From Sedimenticola sp. (GTDB lineage: Bacteria > Pseudomonadota > Gammaproteobacteria > Chromatiales > Chromatiaceae), in NCBI GenBank assembly GCA_026196795.1, contig JAPHUE010000102.1, forward strand, positions 1-40,655: DNA of 40,655 bases. Reading direction: 5' to 3'. The stretch's first letter is position 1, and each line of letters begins with the position of its first letter. The notes beneath the pieces were generated by a model. That model saw nothing but the letters and a program-made list of their open reading frames with translations, was not told the origin of the DNA and searched no databases. The position numbers and the translations under genes were made by a program. Below, one piece after another: positions 7,474-16,757 of the stretch.

Positions 7474-7959
7474 ATGTTGTTAGCTTCAACGCAAAGAATA
7501 ATAAAAAGGCAGTCGGGAATGACACTTCTGGAAGTGTTGATTGCGCTGTTGGTTATATCCGTGGGTCTGCTCGGGATGGCTGGGCTACAGGTGGCCGGCA
7601 TTAAGATGACCAATGATGCCTATTATCGTTCTCAGGCAACCTGGTTGGCCTACGACGTCTATGACCGTATGCGTGCAAATCTTGACCAGGCCGCTAATAC
7701 CAATAATTACAGAATATCACTGACTGACAGTGCGCCCACGGCAAGTAACTGTGCCACTACCTCATGCACAGCCGCACAGATGGTGGATTATGATTTGGCG
7801 GCTTGGAAAAATACGCTGGCTGCCAAGCTCCCGCAGGGCAATGGTGAGATTCTTTATCAGGATACAGCCAGTGGACGAACCTATACGGTTGCAGTTCAGT
7901 GGGATGATAGTCGTGGTGAAGCCGCACTCAAAAAACTATTGATCAAAACAGGGCTGTGA
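7474..7959 (+). CDS. pilV: Type IV pilus minor pilin PilV
   Basis: Minor pilin required for pilus assembly initiation. The 161 aa protein has the prepilin cleavage site SGMTLLEV with hydrophobic helix LIALLVISVGLLGMAGLQ, then the characteristic MTNDAYYRSQATWLAYDVYDRMRAN segment seen in PilV proteins. AAGGA precedes the ATG. Its stop codon overlaps the pilW start, so translation is probably coupled. Confidence 0.93.
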   Translation: MLLASTQRIIKRQSGMTLLEVLIALLVISVGLLGMAGLQVAGIKMTNDAYYRSQATWLAYDVYDRMRANLDQAANTNNYRISLTDSAPTASNCATTSCTAAQMVDYDLAAWKNTLAAKLPQGNGEILYQDTASGRTYTVAVQWDDSRGEAALKKLLIKTGL

Positions 7960-9056
7960 TGATGGCTACTCTTCTACGCACAAAAGCTACCGGATTTGGC
8001 CTTGTTGAGTTAATGATTGCCATGGTCATTGGTCTTTTTCTGATTGGTGGCGTCATTCAAATTTATGCCACTTCCTCAGCTGATCGACGAGTGACCGAAG
8101 GTTTATCGCGGATGCAGGAAAATGGTCGGTTCGCTAATGAGTTTTTATCTCGTGATATTCGTATGGCCGGCTTTACTAATTGCTATCAGGCCCGGACGGC
8201 AAATTCAATTAATATTGTTACTGGATCAAACGCCTATGCTCACGATTTCAGCATGATGGTTAACGGCTATGAGGGTGGTGTCAGCACATTTCCATCAGCG
8301 ATAGCCGCATTGGCAGGTACGGATGCGATTGTAGTCAAACGAGGGGACGATTCTGATGACTATTTTGTCGATAACCATAACCCGACCTCTGCGACAATTC
8401 ATTTGGTACAGAACCATGACTTAAAAAAAGGCGAGATCCTTATGATTGCCGATTGCAATAAAGGTCAAGTGGGGATTTTTCAGCAGTCCAATGTCAATAA
8501 TAATAATGTTGTTTCTGTTGTCGTTCATAATACGGGTGGGAGTACCACGCCGGGCAATTGTACAAAAAAATTGTGGGGCTCGGGGACTTGTCCAGCTGCA
8601 GGTACAACCATCACTACCGGTACATATGGTCCTGAATCAAGAATTATGCGTATGGTATCGAACGCTTACTACATCGCAAACAATGCTGCAGGTGTGCCCA
8701 GTCTATATCGCAAAGGTTTAACGGATGCGGGTGTCATTAGTTCTGCACAGGAGCTTGTTGAGGGTGTAGAAAATATGCAGATTGAATACGGTGTTGATAC
8801 AGATGCAACAGCCGATGGAGTTGCCAATCAGTACCTCAAGGCCAATGCCGTTACCACTGCGCAATGGCAGGATGGCCGTGTGGCCAGTGTACGGCTTAAA
8901 TTGTTGCTACGTAGTATTGAGCAGTCTGCCGCCAAGCCCCAGCAGTATAGCTATGATGGCCAGGTCTACGATGGAGGCACTAATCCTTTGCCGACGGATC
9001 GATATCTACGCCGGGAGTTTACAACGACAGTCAAACTCAGGAATCTGGGCTTATGA
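7959..9056 (+). CDS. pilW: Type IV pilus minor pilin PilW
   Basis: Large minor pilin of the tip-priming complex. Features: cleavage site TGFGLVELM, hydrophobic helix IAMVIGLFLIGGVIQIY, then RMQENGRFANEFLSRDIRMAGF, the hallmark PilW segment. About 365 aa. I take the ATG at 7959, which shares a base with the pilV TGA; the track uses GTG at 7956, and ATG at 7962 is also possible. The 3' end overlaps pilX by four bases (ATGA). Confidence 0.93.
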   Translation: MMATLLRTKATGFGLVELMIAMVIGLFLIGGVIQIYATSSADRRVTEGLSRMQENGRFANEFLSRDIRMAGFTNCYQARTANSINIVTGSNAYAHDFSMMVNGYEGGVSTFPSAIAALAGTDAIVVKRGDDSDDYFVDNHNPTSATIHLVQNHDLKKGEILMIADCNKGQVGIFQQSNVNNNNVVSVVVHNTGGSTTPGNCTKKLWGSGTCPAAGTTITTGTYGPESRIMRMVSNAYYIANNAAGVPSLYRKGLTDAGVISSAQELVEGVENMQIEYGVDTDATADGVANQYLKANAVTTAQWQDGRVASVRLKLLLRSIEQSAAKPQQYSYDGQVYDGGTNPLPTDRYLRREFTTTVKLRNLGL

Positions 9057-9730
9057 GTATTTATGTGAAAACTGAGATATTGAAGTCAGCCGCAGTTTCT
9101 TTGCAAAGGATGAATCGCCAGTCAGGTGCGGCGCTGATTATGAGTCTGTTGCTGCTGACGGTGATGACATTGATCAGCGTGACTTCTATGCAGAGTACGC
9201 TACTTGAAGAGAAAATGGCCGGTAATACCCGGGATCGTCAGTTGAGTTTCCAGGCGGCAGAGGCGGCCATTCATTCTGGCGAAGAGTTTTTGCAGGCTAA
9301 TACATTTGATTCAGCCAATTATACAGATGCCTGTTCAAATGGACTCTGCACGCGCCGAGAGGATGATGCAACCTATGTGAGAAGTGCCGCACCGGGTAAT
9401 ACAGGTTGGGTCGATCCAAGGTGGGATCTCAGTGGTTCATTGAATGTTTGGGCTGATGGCAGTGGAAAGTATCGCGAATACGGCATTGTTTTAGCGGGAA
9501 CCTATAAAAAACCCCGCTATATTATTGAGTTTGCGGGTTATATACCTGCTGATATTGCCACGAACCCATCTCCAGCCTCAACCCCACCCACTTGGTATCC
9601 AGCCTATATAGCGCCTACTGCTGGATGGCAGGCTGAATGGGCCGAGTTGTACAGGATTACAGCATTGGGCTTTGGTGGTTCACCTAATGCAAGATCCATG
9701 GTTCAGACCATGTATTCGAAATCACTATGA
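9053..9730 (+). CDS. pilX: Type IV pilus assembly protein PilX
   Basis: Minor-pilin-like protein of the tip complex. The 225 aa protein has QSGAALIMSLLLLTVMTLISVTSMQSTLLEEKMAGNTRDRQLSFQAAEAAI at about residues 22-72, the typical PilX N-terminal block; the usual pilin Glu5 is absent as in other PilX proteins. The C-terminal part contains a Cys pair (CSNGLC). Overlaps the end of pilW by four bases. Confidence 0.92.
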   Translation: MSIYVKTEILKSAAVSLQRMNRQSGAALIMSLLLLTVMTLISVTSMQSTLLEEKMAGNTRDRQLSFQAAEAAIHSGEEFLQANTFDSANYTDACSNGLCTRREDDATYVRSAAPGNTGWVDPRWDLSGSLNVWADGSGKYREYGIVLAGTYKKPRYIIEFAGYIPADIATNPSPASTPPTWYPAYIAPTAGWQAEWAELYRITALGFGGSPNARSMVQTMYSKSL

Positions 9731-9743
9731 TGCGAGGTTAAAG

Positions 9744-10073
9744 ATGAAGTTAAAAATGAAACTCAAAGTGGCTCTCTTTGCCTTGATATGCACTGGACTG
9801 TTCTCAGGATTGGTACAAGCTCGCACAGTTCTTTCTGGTGCGTCAACAGGTGCAACAGCTGAGGGTGTAAGTTATCTGAATGGGTCATTTAAGGATTGGG
9901 AAAATAATACAACCTTAGTTACCTCTGTGGGTGTCTACAAGATTGATCTCAGTGTCTGGCTTCTCGATAAGCTGGGTACACGAGCAGGTCGAAGAGATAC
10001 GCCGGATGGCAGTCCAATCAATGTGCAGCTGAAATTTTTAAATGGAAAACTTCAGCAAGTCGTTATTTACTAA
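9744..10073 (+). CDS. Small secreted protein inside the minor-pilin operon
   Basis: Not recognised. I use the ATG at 9744 (110 aa) rather than the track start at 9672, because GAGG lies just upstream and the N-terminus then becomes a clear signal peptide (MKLKMKLKVALFALICTGLFSGLVQA, cleavage before RTVLSG). The mature protein of about 84 aa has no Cys and ends in a beta-rich NVQLKFLNGKLQQVVIY. It sits between pilX and pilY1, whereas P. aeruginosa has the small secreted PilY2 after pilY1. It may be a positional analogue of PilY2; that is inference only. Confidence 0.75.
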   Translation: MKLKMKLKVALFALICTGLFSGLVQARTVLSGASTGATAEGVSYLNGSFKDWENNTTLVTSVGVYKIDLSVWLLDKLGTRAGRRDTPDGSPINVQLKFLNGKLQQVVIY

Positions 10074-10131
10074 ATAGTTTATGGAATTCTCAGCTTAAAC
10101 CTTGGGTTTATGCATAGAGAGGAGCGTTAGC

Positions 10132-13100
10132 ATGATAAAGTCTGCTGGTATATTTCGTCGCTTAAGGTTATGCGGTGCCGTCACAGTCTGGACATCATTA
10201 AGTGTTTTGGCGGGTCTTCCCGGTGCTGTCCATGCCGATGGAAATCTGGGGGATTATTCGGCCGTTCCGCCTATTATCTCATCGACAAGTGACAAGCCTA
10301 ATGTGCTAGTGATCATAGATAATTCCAATAGTATGGATGAGGATGCCAGTGGTGCAGCAGTGGGTAGTGCCAACTCAGGCAGTAAATCTGAGATTGCACG
10401 AACGGCTATAAAAAACTTGGTGACGAATTTCACAGGAAAGCTGCGCATGGGATTAATGGCCTATCAGCAGCAAAATGTGGTTGGCCGATGGCTGGATAAC
10501 TCACCCTATGATGCCAGCTATAATCCCGCAAATTATGACCCTACATTTACCGGTGCGCGTGATTCCACAACAAAGCGTTATCGCATGTTGCGCCCGGGTA
10601 GTACAACAGAATACACCTACTATAATGTGGCGTTGCCTTACTATCATGGTAGTAATGATCCCGGACTCTTTTGTTACTCGGCTACTGCAGATGCATCAAG
10701 TAATTTTGCCGATACAGGAGGTGGTTGTACCACAAGTGGTGGTCCTGGCTGTGATGCTTATCGTTGTTATCAGGGTAAAACCGGAAGCTCTGATGCGTTA
10801 CCAATACCTTTCAATAGCGGTAATCTTGAAGGCTATAGTTCCGTTGTTGGGACATATACTTTTGTACCGACTGATAGTGATGTCGCTCAGGGTATTTCCG
10901 ACTTCGGACGGCATCTAGCCTCCGTGCCAGTCGGACAAACCTGGTTTTCCAACTCTTCGCCGGGTAAAGGTTATCTCCATGTGGCCATTGGCGATCTGGA
11001 TGCGGCTCAGGCTACACTAATTAATAACAAGCTGGCGACTTCACAGTTTGCTACAGCGACCGATACGCCATTGAGAAATGCAGGGCTTACCCCGCTGCAG
11101 GGCACATTGCAGACAGCTAAAGATTATTTTACAGGTGTTTCGTTGCCGGCCAATCAGGGCGGCCCAACGGTTGCGCCTACTGCCGGTACTTGCGGCAATC
11201 ATGATTATGTTGTCCTGGTAACAGATGGTCTTCCTTCGACAGATTCGAGTGGAAATCCTGTCACTAGCACGGCCGCTGCCCTTGCCGCTACGGCTACCGC
11301 TGCAGGGGATCTACTCACAAACAATGTCAAAACCTATGTCGTGGGTTTTGCCCTGCCTTATGGGGTGAGTGCAACGCAGCTAGATAGCATCGCTGCAGCA
11401 GGTGGTACAGGATCGGCTTATTCAGCGTCAAATCCAACCACACTTGCTGCAACATTGAATACCATTTTTAATAATATTTTGAATAGGACTTCTGCGGGAA
11501 CAGGTGCGGCCGTTGTATCTAACAGCAGTTCAGGTGTGGGTGCGCTTTATCAAGCACTCTATACGCCTGCATTAAGTACTCAAAATCCGTCAGAAACAAG
11601 TAGTCGCAGTGTCTCTTGGGTAGGTCGACTTCACTCTATTTTTGTTGATGAGTATGGTCAGCTTCGAGAAGATTCCAATCAAAATGATCGTCTTGACGAT
11701 TACAGTACCGATTATGTAATCAGTATTTTTTACAATACATCAGCTGTCGATAATTTAGGTAACCCTGTACCATCAAGAACTGAGGTACAGCGCTATAGCA
11801 GTACGAGCAGCACGGAGCCAATAGGATTGGCGACTTTGGGTGCTTCGGTAGAAATAGAGTATTTAAAACCCATCTGGGATGCCAGGGAAGGTTTGAATTC
11901 AGTAACCAATTATGTAACACAAAGGACATATACGGATCCTGCTACATCGGGTCGGTATATTGTTACTAACCTTCCAGGGCAGTCGACGTTATTGGATTTC
12001 ACTGCCGCTAATTTCCCCAATACTGTCGGCGATAACAACTTCCGTTACCTGGGTGGTGTTGCGCAGGCTGATGCGCCGGGACTGATTAATTACATACGTG
12101 GCTACGAATGCGAAGACATTGCTGCTGGTCCAGCCAGAACAGCCTGTAATGCCGCTTATCGAAACCGCACAATTGATTGGGATTTAGATAGCACGAATGA
12201 ACGTTGGCTCCTGAGTGATATTATTCATTCGACCCCTGTTACTATAGGGGAGCCAGTAGCTAATTACGATATTCACTATAATGACACGACCTATAGTGAT
12301 TTCCGTCAAAAATATGCAGGTAGGCGTCAAGTTATCTATGTCGGTGGTAATGACGGCATGCTTCATGCCTTTAATGGCGGATTCTGGGATACAGCTACCA
12401 GTGCTTTCCTGACGACCGATCCTACTACGGCTTCACGCACGGCCCATCCACTGGGAACAGAGTTGTGGGCTTATGTGCCGGGTAACTTGCTGCCACACCT
12501 GCAGTGGCTAAAGGATCCCGATTACCCACATGTTTATTATGTGGATGGAACCCCTCAAGTGTTTGATGTGAACATCTTTAGTGATGATGCGACACATCCC
12601 AAAGGTTGGGGAACCATTATGGCGGTTACCATGCGTTTTGGTGGTGGCCCCTTCTCTCTGGATACGAATGGGGATGCTAGCATCGATACCGTTGCTCGGT
12701 CAGCGGTTGCAGTTTTTGATATAACCGACCCTGAGCAGCCCCCGGTATTTCTTGCGGAAATAGCCCAGTCTGGTATGGGCTTTACTACCTCAGTACCACA
12801 GGTCGTGAAAACAAGAAAACCGGGTGTTGGTAATGACTGGGCTAACCCAACTCAAAATGATTGGAAGCTTGTGTTCGCGTCAGGTCCTACTAATCTTTCA
12901 GATGCGAGTAGTAATCAGCAGGGCACATTTTATGTGCATGATCTAAAGCTCGGTACAACAGCGACCTATTCGATGGGAGCCGGTGCTGTAAATGGCTTTG
13001 GTGGAGATGTGAAAGTTGTTGATTGGGATAAGGATTTTGTTGATGATGTAGTCTACGCTGGTGTTGTCACTGGCACACCAGCCTCCCAGGGAGGGCAGAT

Positions 13101-13893
13101 AGCCAGGCTTCAATTACCAACCAATACGGTCAGTGTGTTGTATAGCCCTGGTTCTCCGTTTGTATCAGCACCTAATGTGGCGCTTGATGCCAATGGTGAT
13201 CATTGGCTACATATGGGTAGTGGGCGGTTGTTTACTGTGGATGATAACACCACAAAAATGCAACAGAAATTCTATGGCGTAAAAGAGCCACTGACCGTCT
13301 TAGGCGCATTTGACTGGAGCACGCTAGTAACGACCGACCTGTCTAATCATACGACGCTTCAGGTCTTTGCAGATGCCTCGATTTTGCCTTCGCCGTTTAC
13401 AATTGCTACTTATTCTGTGACAACTTATCAGGGTGTGTTGAACGCTATGCAGGGTGTTGCTGGGTGGTATAAGCAGTTCGATGCAAATGGTACAGATCCC
13501 AGTATGCGTAGCATCACTGCTGCGGTGCAGGTAGGTAAGGTGTTGCTTTATACTGATTACAAGCCCTCAAATAATGTATGTGCACCAGAGGGTACTTCCC
13601 GACTGAATGTGGTTGACTATCGAACCGGAACAGCTATGCCTCATGGGGCTCTAGGATTTAATCCCTCTGTGTTGAATGGTACGGCTTTCCTTGCGCCAGA
13701 TAATATTGATCTTGGGCAGGGAATTGCCTCCACTCCGGTTGTTCATTCTGGTAGTGGTAATGGAGGGGGTAGTTCTGGATTCCCTGTCACAGTCTTTACA
13801 CAGCAGACGACGGGAGAAATAACTCGGACTCAGGTTTTATTGCCTCCAGCTGCAGGTGGTAGGCAATCATGGCGAGAGCTCTATCTTGATTAA
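10132..13893 (+). CDS. pilY1: Type IV pilus tip adhesin PilY1
   Basis: Tip-associated adhesin and calcium-dependent regulator of pilus extension and surface sensing. I choose the ATG at 10132 (AGAGGAG upstream), giving 1253 aa with a signal peptide ending near PGAVHA. The N-terminal half is a von Willebrand A domain with a MIDAS-type DNSNS motif near residue 60. The C-terminal half is the PilY1 beta-propeller (NDGMLHAFNG and neighbouring segments). Three EF-hand-like acidic loops are visible: DSNQNDRLDD (about 514), DTNGDASID (about 843) and DWDKDFVDD (about 963). The last matches the position of the calcium loop described in P. aeruginosa PilY1. It is followed by pilE after a hairpin. Confidence 0.93.
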   Translation: MIKSAGIFRRLRLCGAVTVWTSLSVLAGLPGAVHADGNLGDYSAVPPIISSTSDKPNVLVIIDNSNSMDEDASGAAVGSANSGSKSEIARTAIKNLVTNFTGKLRMGLMAYQQQNVVGRWLDNSPYDASYNPANYDPTFTGARDSTTKRYRMLRPGSTTEYTYYNVALPYYHGSNDPGLFCYSATADASSNFADTGGGCTTSGGPGCDAYRCYQGKTGSSDALPIPFNSGNLEGYSSVVGTYTFVPTDSDVAQGISDFGRHLASVPVGQTWFSNSSPGKGYLHVAIGDLDAAQATLINNKLATSQFATATDTPLRNAGLTPLQGTLQTAKDYFTGVSLPANQGGPTVAPTAGTCGNHDYVVLVTDGLPSTDSSGNPVTSTAAALAATATAAGDLLTNNVKTYVVGFALPYGVSATQLDSIAAAGGTGSAYSASNPTTLAATLNTIFNNILNRTSAGTGAAVVSNSSSGVGALYQALYTPALSTQNPSETSSRSVSWVGRLHSIFVDEYGQLREDSNQNDRLDDYSTDYVISIFYNTSAVDNLGNPVPSRTEVQRYSSTSSTEPIGLATLGASVEIEYLKPIWDAREGLNSVTNYVTQRTYTDPATSGRYIVTNLPGQSTLLDFTAANFPNTVGDNNFRYLGGVAQADAPGLINYIRGYECEDIAAGPARTACNAAYRNRTIDWDLDSTNERWLLSDIIHSTPVTIGEPVANYDIHYNDTTYSDFRQKYAGRRQVIYVGGNDGMLHAFNGGFWDTATSAFLTTDPTTASRTAHPLGTELWAYVPGNLLPHLQWLKDPDYPHVYYVDGTPQVFDVNIFSDDATHPKGWGTIMAVTMRFGGGPFSLDTNGDASIDTVARSAVAVFDITDPEQPPVFLAEIAQSGMGFTTSVPQVVKTRKPGVGNDWANPTQNDWKLVFASGPTNLSDASSNQQGTFYVHDLKLGTTATYSMGAGAVNGFGGDVKVVDWDKDFVDDVVYAGVVTGTPASQGGQIARLQLPTNTVSVLYSPGSPFVSAPNVALDANGDHWLHMGSGRLFTVDDNTTKMQQKFYGVKEPLTVLGAFDWSTLVTTDLSNHTTLQVFADASILPSPFTIATYSVTTYQGVLNAMQGVAGWYKQFDANGTDPSMRSITAAVQVGKVLLYTDYKPSNNVCAPEGTSRLNVVDYRTGTAMPHGALGFNPSVLNGTAFLAPDNIDLGQGIASTPVVHSGSGNGGGSSGFPVTVFTQQTTGEITRTQVLLPPAAGGRQSWRELYLD

Positions 13894-13954
13894 TGGACTA
13901 CGATAGAGTTGTTTTTTAAGAGGTGAAGATACAATAGTTGATTGAACATACACA

Positions 13955-13984
13955 TGCCCTTAATTGATGGATCAATTAAGGGCA
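13955..13984. repeat. Perfect 14-bp inverted repeat upstream of pilE
   Basis: TGCCCTTAATTGAT and its exact reverse complement are separated by GG. It lies between pilY1 and pilE, about 20 bases before the pilE start. No T-run follows, so it is not a classical terminator. It may be an operator, an mRNA-stability or processing hairpin that sets pilE expression apart from the rest of the operon, or a leader structure affecting pilE translation. Confidence 0.7.
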
Positions 13985-14003
13985 GTACCGCTAAGGTGAG
14001 GAA

Positions 14004-14459
14004 ATGAAGTCAAGCAAAGATAGTGCAGGATTTACATTGATCGAGTTAATGATTGTGGTGGCAATTATCGGTATTTTGGCCGCCATTGCTTATCCCAGCT
14101 ATCAAGAGCAGGTCAGGAAATCGCGTAGAGCGGATGCTATGACGGCACTGACTACTGCTGCGGCAATGCAAGAACGCATTTTTACCGAGAAAAATAGTTA
14201 TACGTCAGTTATTGCTGATATTGGTGGGGCCACTTCTGCTGAAGGGTATTACACGATCAGTGTGGTGGCGCAAACAATTGATACTGCAGCGAGCTGTGTT
14301 TCAGGCACTTATATGCCTTGCTATAAGTTAACGGCAAAAGCAACAGGGACGCAGGCTAGTGATACTAGATGTGATGAATTTTTTCTGGATAGTACGGGGA
14401 AAAAGACAGCTGAAAATTCTGCAAATGTTGATGCTACAGATTTTTGCTGGGTAAACTAG
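14004..14459 (+). CDS. pilE: Type IV pilin PilE
   Basis: Pilin or minor pilin of the type IVa pilus. The 151 aa protein has a nine-residue leader (MKSSKDSAG), cleavage site GFTLIELM with Glu5, and the canonical helix [29 protein letters not shown]. Four Cys ([17 protein letters not shown]) suggest two disulfides. AGGTGAGG upstream gives a strong ribosome-binding site. Placed at the end of the minor-pilin operon it corresponds to P. aeruginosa PilE, which is a minor pilin rather than the major subunit. Confidence 0.93.
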   Translation: MKSSKDSAGFTLIELMIVVAIIGILAAIAYPSYQEQVRKSRRADAMTALTTAAAMQERIFTEKNSYTSVIADIGGATSAEGYYTISVVAQTIDTAASCVSGTYMPCYKLTAKATGTQASDTRCDEFFLDSTGKKTAENSANVDATDFCWVN

Positions 14460-14529
14460 CGTAATAATCGAGTTGACTAAACGGGTATTCATTCTCGTAG
14501 GTATACATGTGGGGTCTGTTGTTTCTTTT

Positions 14530-15507
14530 TCAGTCTTGTGTTGTTTGTGATTGCGTTTGATCTCCAAGCTCTTGCTGAAGCGTCTTAGGTAATGAAAAAG
14601 TCACATTCTCCTCACGACCACTCAATGTGCTGACTTGAGTTGCACCCCAGCTTTTAAGTTTTTCAATAACCTCATCAACCAGCAGATCCGGGGCGGACGC
14701 CCCGGCTGTGAGTCCGATCCTGTTAACGTCGCTCAGCCAGGCTCTGTCTATATCATCTGCCCGGTCTATCAGATAGGCCGGGGTATCCGATTGTTTAGCC
14801 AGCTCCTTCAGGCGGTTTGAATTTGAGCTGTTGGGAGATCCAACCACCAGTACTAGGTCGCACTGCTTGGCGAGTTCTTTTACGGCATCCTGACGGTTCT
14901 GTGTCGCATAGCAGATGTCGTTCTGTTTGGGGCCTTGTATAACCGGGAAGCGCACCTTGAGTGCCTCGATGACCTTTGCCGTGTCATCCATCGAGAGTGT
15001 GGTCTGGGTGACGAAGGCGAGGCTCTCGGGGTCTTTTATCTGTAGGTCGGCCACATCGTCGGCTGTCACCACCAGATAGATCCCGCCTTTCTCGTTTTGA
15101 TTATTATACTGGCCCATGGTGCCCTCTACTTCGGGGTGTCCACGGTGACCAATAAGAATTACTTCATGGCCATTCTTGCTATGTCTGGCGACCTCCAGAT
15201 GAACCTTTGTTACCAGGGGGCAGGTGGCATCAAACACTTGCAACTGCCGTCGCTCGGCCTCTGCACGAACAGATTGGGCGACACCGTGCGCACTGAAAAT
15301 GACGGTGCTGTTTGCAGGTATCTCATCCAGTTCATCAACAAAGATGGCACCGGCCTGTTTCAGGCTGTCAACCACGTAACGATTATGCACCACCTCATGC
15401 CGCACATAGATGGGCGCACCAAAGATCTGCAAGGCGCGTTCAACAATTTCTATAGCGCGGTCAACGCCGGCACAAAAGCCACGGGGATTGGCGAGGATGA
15501 TTTCCAT
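14530..15507 (-). CDS. ispH: 4-hydroxy-3-methylbut-2-enyl diphosphate reductase IspH
   Basis: Last step of the MEP isoprenoid pathway: reductive conversion of HMBPP to IPP and DMAPP by a [4Fe-4S] enzyme. The 325 aa protein begins [19 protein letters not shown] with C12, followed by the other cluster cysteines in DATCPLV (about 96) and [11 protein letters not shown] (about 197), and the [10 protein letters not shown] substrate loop. Converges with pilE; fkpB is 18 bases upstream in the same direction. Confidence 0.97.
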   Translation of the reverse strand: MEIILANPRGFCAGVDRAIEIVERALQIFGAPIYVRHEVVHNRYVVDSLKQAGAIFVDELDEIPANSTVIFSAHGVAQSVRAEAERRQLQVFDATCPLVTKVHLEVARHSKNGHEVILIGHRGHPEVEGTMGQYNNQNEKGGIYLVVTADDVADLQIKDPESLAFVTQTTLSMDDTAKVIEALKVRFPVIQGPKQNDICYATQNRQDAVKELAKQCDLVLVVGSPNSSNSNRLKELAKQSDTPAYLIDRADDIDRAWLSDVNRIGLTAGASAPDLLVDEVIEKLKSWGATQVSTLSGREENVTFSLPKTLQQELGDQTQSQTTQD

Positions 15508-15525
15508 GGGGTGGTAAACGCTTCC

Positions 15526-15975
15526 TTAGGCAGGATTAGTTACATCAATGATCTGAACGGTAAAGACGATGTCGTTACCGGCCAGTGGGTGATTGAAGTC
15601 CACCTTGACCTGTTCATCGTCCAGCTCCATCACAATGCCGGCCAACTCATCACCGGCCGGTGTGGAAAAGCTGATGACCAGTTCTGGCTCCAGTTCCATC
15701 TCTTCGGGGAAAGAGGAGCGGGGCATGTGGTAGGCCTTTTCGTCGTCCCGTGGGCCGAAGGCGTTATCAGATTCCAGCAACAGGGACTGTTTTTCACCGG
15801 CTTTCAGACCAAACAGGGTCTTTTCCAGATTATCGATCAGGTTGCCCGTGCCCATGGTGAGGGTTACAGGATCGCCTTCAAAGGTCGAGGTGATGGTGGT
15901 GCCATCACACAGCGCAATGGCGAAGTGCAGGGTAACCTCGCTGTTATTACTAATTTCTGCTTTTGTATCAGGCAA
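15526..15975 (-). CDS. fkpB: FKBP-type peptidyl-prolyl isomerase FkpB/SlpA
   Basis: Cytoplasmic SlyD-like prolyl cis-trans isomerase with an insert-in-flap (IF) chaperone domain. The 149 aa protein has the FKBP segment VTLTMGTGNLIDNLEKTLFGLKAGEKQSLLL, the IF domain around residues 75-125 and the closing VDFNHPLAGNDIVFTVQIIDV. It lacks the His-rich metal tail of SlyD. It shares the ispH-fkpB arrangement common in Gammaproteobacteria. Confidence 0.95.
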   Translation of the reverse strand: MPDTKAEISNNSEVTLHFAIALCDGTTITSTFEGDPVTLTMGTGNLIDNLEKTLFGLKAGEKQSLLLESDNAFGPRDDEKAYHMPRSSFPEEMELEPELVISFSTPAGDELAGIVMELDDEQVKVDFNHPLAGNDIVFTVQIIDVTNPA

Positions 15976-16026
15976 TTTTCTATTCCGCTTTTGTGTGGGT
16001 GTGTATTGCTATGTGGAGCGAGTCTG

Positions 16027-16578
16027 TCAGACCTCTTTGCTCCAGTAAACCTCTTCACCGCCATCCTGGCGCGCCAAGACGCGGGAAACGACAAACAGCA
16101 GATCGGAGAGTCTGTTCAGGTATTTGAGTGCATTTTCGTTCACCTGTTCCTGATCCTGGCGTGCCAGTTGCGTCAGGCGACGTTCTGCGCGGCGGCAGAC
16201 AGCTCTTGCATGATGACAGCTGGCGGCCAGCAGATTGCCCGCGGGCAGGATGAACTCCTGCAGCGGTGGCAAGGTCTCGTTGTGCTGGTCCAGCTGCTGC
16301 TCAAGGGTCTCAATGGACGCATCAGTCACCACCTGATAACCCGGTACGGCGAGCTCTCCACCCAGATCAAACAAGCGGTGCTGAATTTGTGTTAGCTGCT
16401 GAGTGATGCTTTTGGGCGGATTATGGGTAATAAGGACGCCAATCAGGCAATTTAGCTCATCAATCGTGCCGATTGCTTCAATCCGGGCGCTGTCTTTATC
16501 TACGCGACTGCCATCTCCCAGTCCGGTAGTGCCTTTATCGCCCGTTCGCGTGTAGATCTTTGAGAGTCTGTAGCCCAT
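16027..16578 (-). CDS. pduO: Cob(I)alamin adenosyltransferase, PduO type
   Basis: Transfers adenosyl from ATP to reduced cobalamin, making adenosylcobalamin. The 183 aa protein shows the N-terminal ATP motif SKIYTRTGDKGTTGLGDGSRV, the IGTIDELNCLIG segment and the C-terminal CRRAERRL with conserved Arg residues, plus the terminal LNRLSDLLFVVSR. All are PduO-type hallmarks, distinct from CobA/BtuR. It lies upstream of fkpB (about 50 bases) on the same strand. No cobalamin riboswitch or B12-dependent enzyme is recognised in the window. Confidence 0.94.
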   Translation of the reverse strand: MGYRLSKIYTRTGDKGTTGLGDGSRVDKDSARIEAIGTIDELNCLIGVLITHNPPKSITQQLTQIQHRLFDLGGELAVPGYQVVTDASIETLEQQLDQHNETLPPLQEFILPAGNLLAASCHHARAVCRRAERRLTQLARQDQEQVNENALKYLNRLSDLLFVVSRVLARQDGGEEVYWSKEV

Positions 16579-16691
16579 GTTCTGAAGTCTTTAAGCCGTG
16601 AAAGCGCGAATTATAGCAAGAGTGTGCTCAGGCGTCTTTGCGGCCTGCCGGTAGGTGTGTTGGAGTTTTATTTCGGATGAAATGAAAACTA

Positions 16692-16719
16692 TTGCAATAA
16701 TTTCAATAGAGACTATGAT
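16692..16719 (+). promoter_or_regulatory. Sigma-70 promoter ahead of the 64-aa ORF
   Basis: TTGCAA, 16 bases, TATGAT, located about 40 bases upstream of the small plus-strand ORF at 16758. An interrupted inverted repeat (ATCCAA ... TTGGAT) lies between the -10 box and the start codon. Confidence 0.45.
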
Positions 16720-16757
16720 GTTGTTAATCCAAAAAATTATGTAAATTGGATAACATT

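Noticed and set aside
10475-10918. 147-codon plus-strand ORF inside pilY1
   Set aside because: Shadow frame within the vWA domain coding sequence; composition is not protein-like.
15097-16395. 432-codon plus-strand ORF spanning ispH, fkpB and pduO
   Set aside because: It is entirely antisense to three genes with unmistakable catalytic motifs; its protein has no recognisable domain and a Cys/Gln-rich composition typical of shadow frames.
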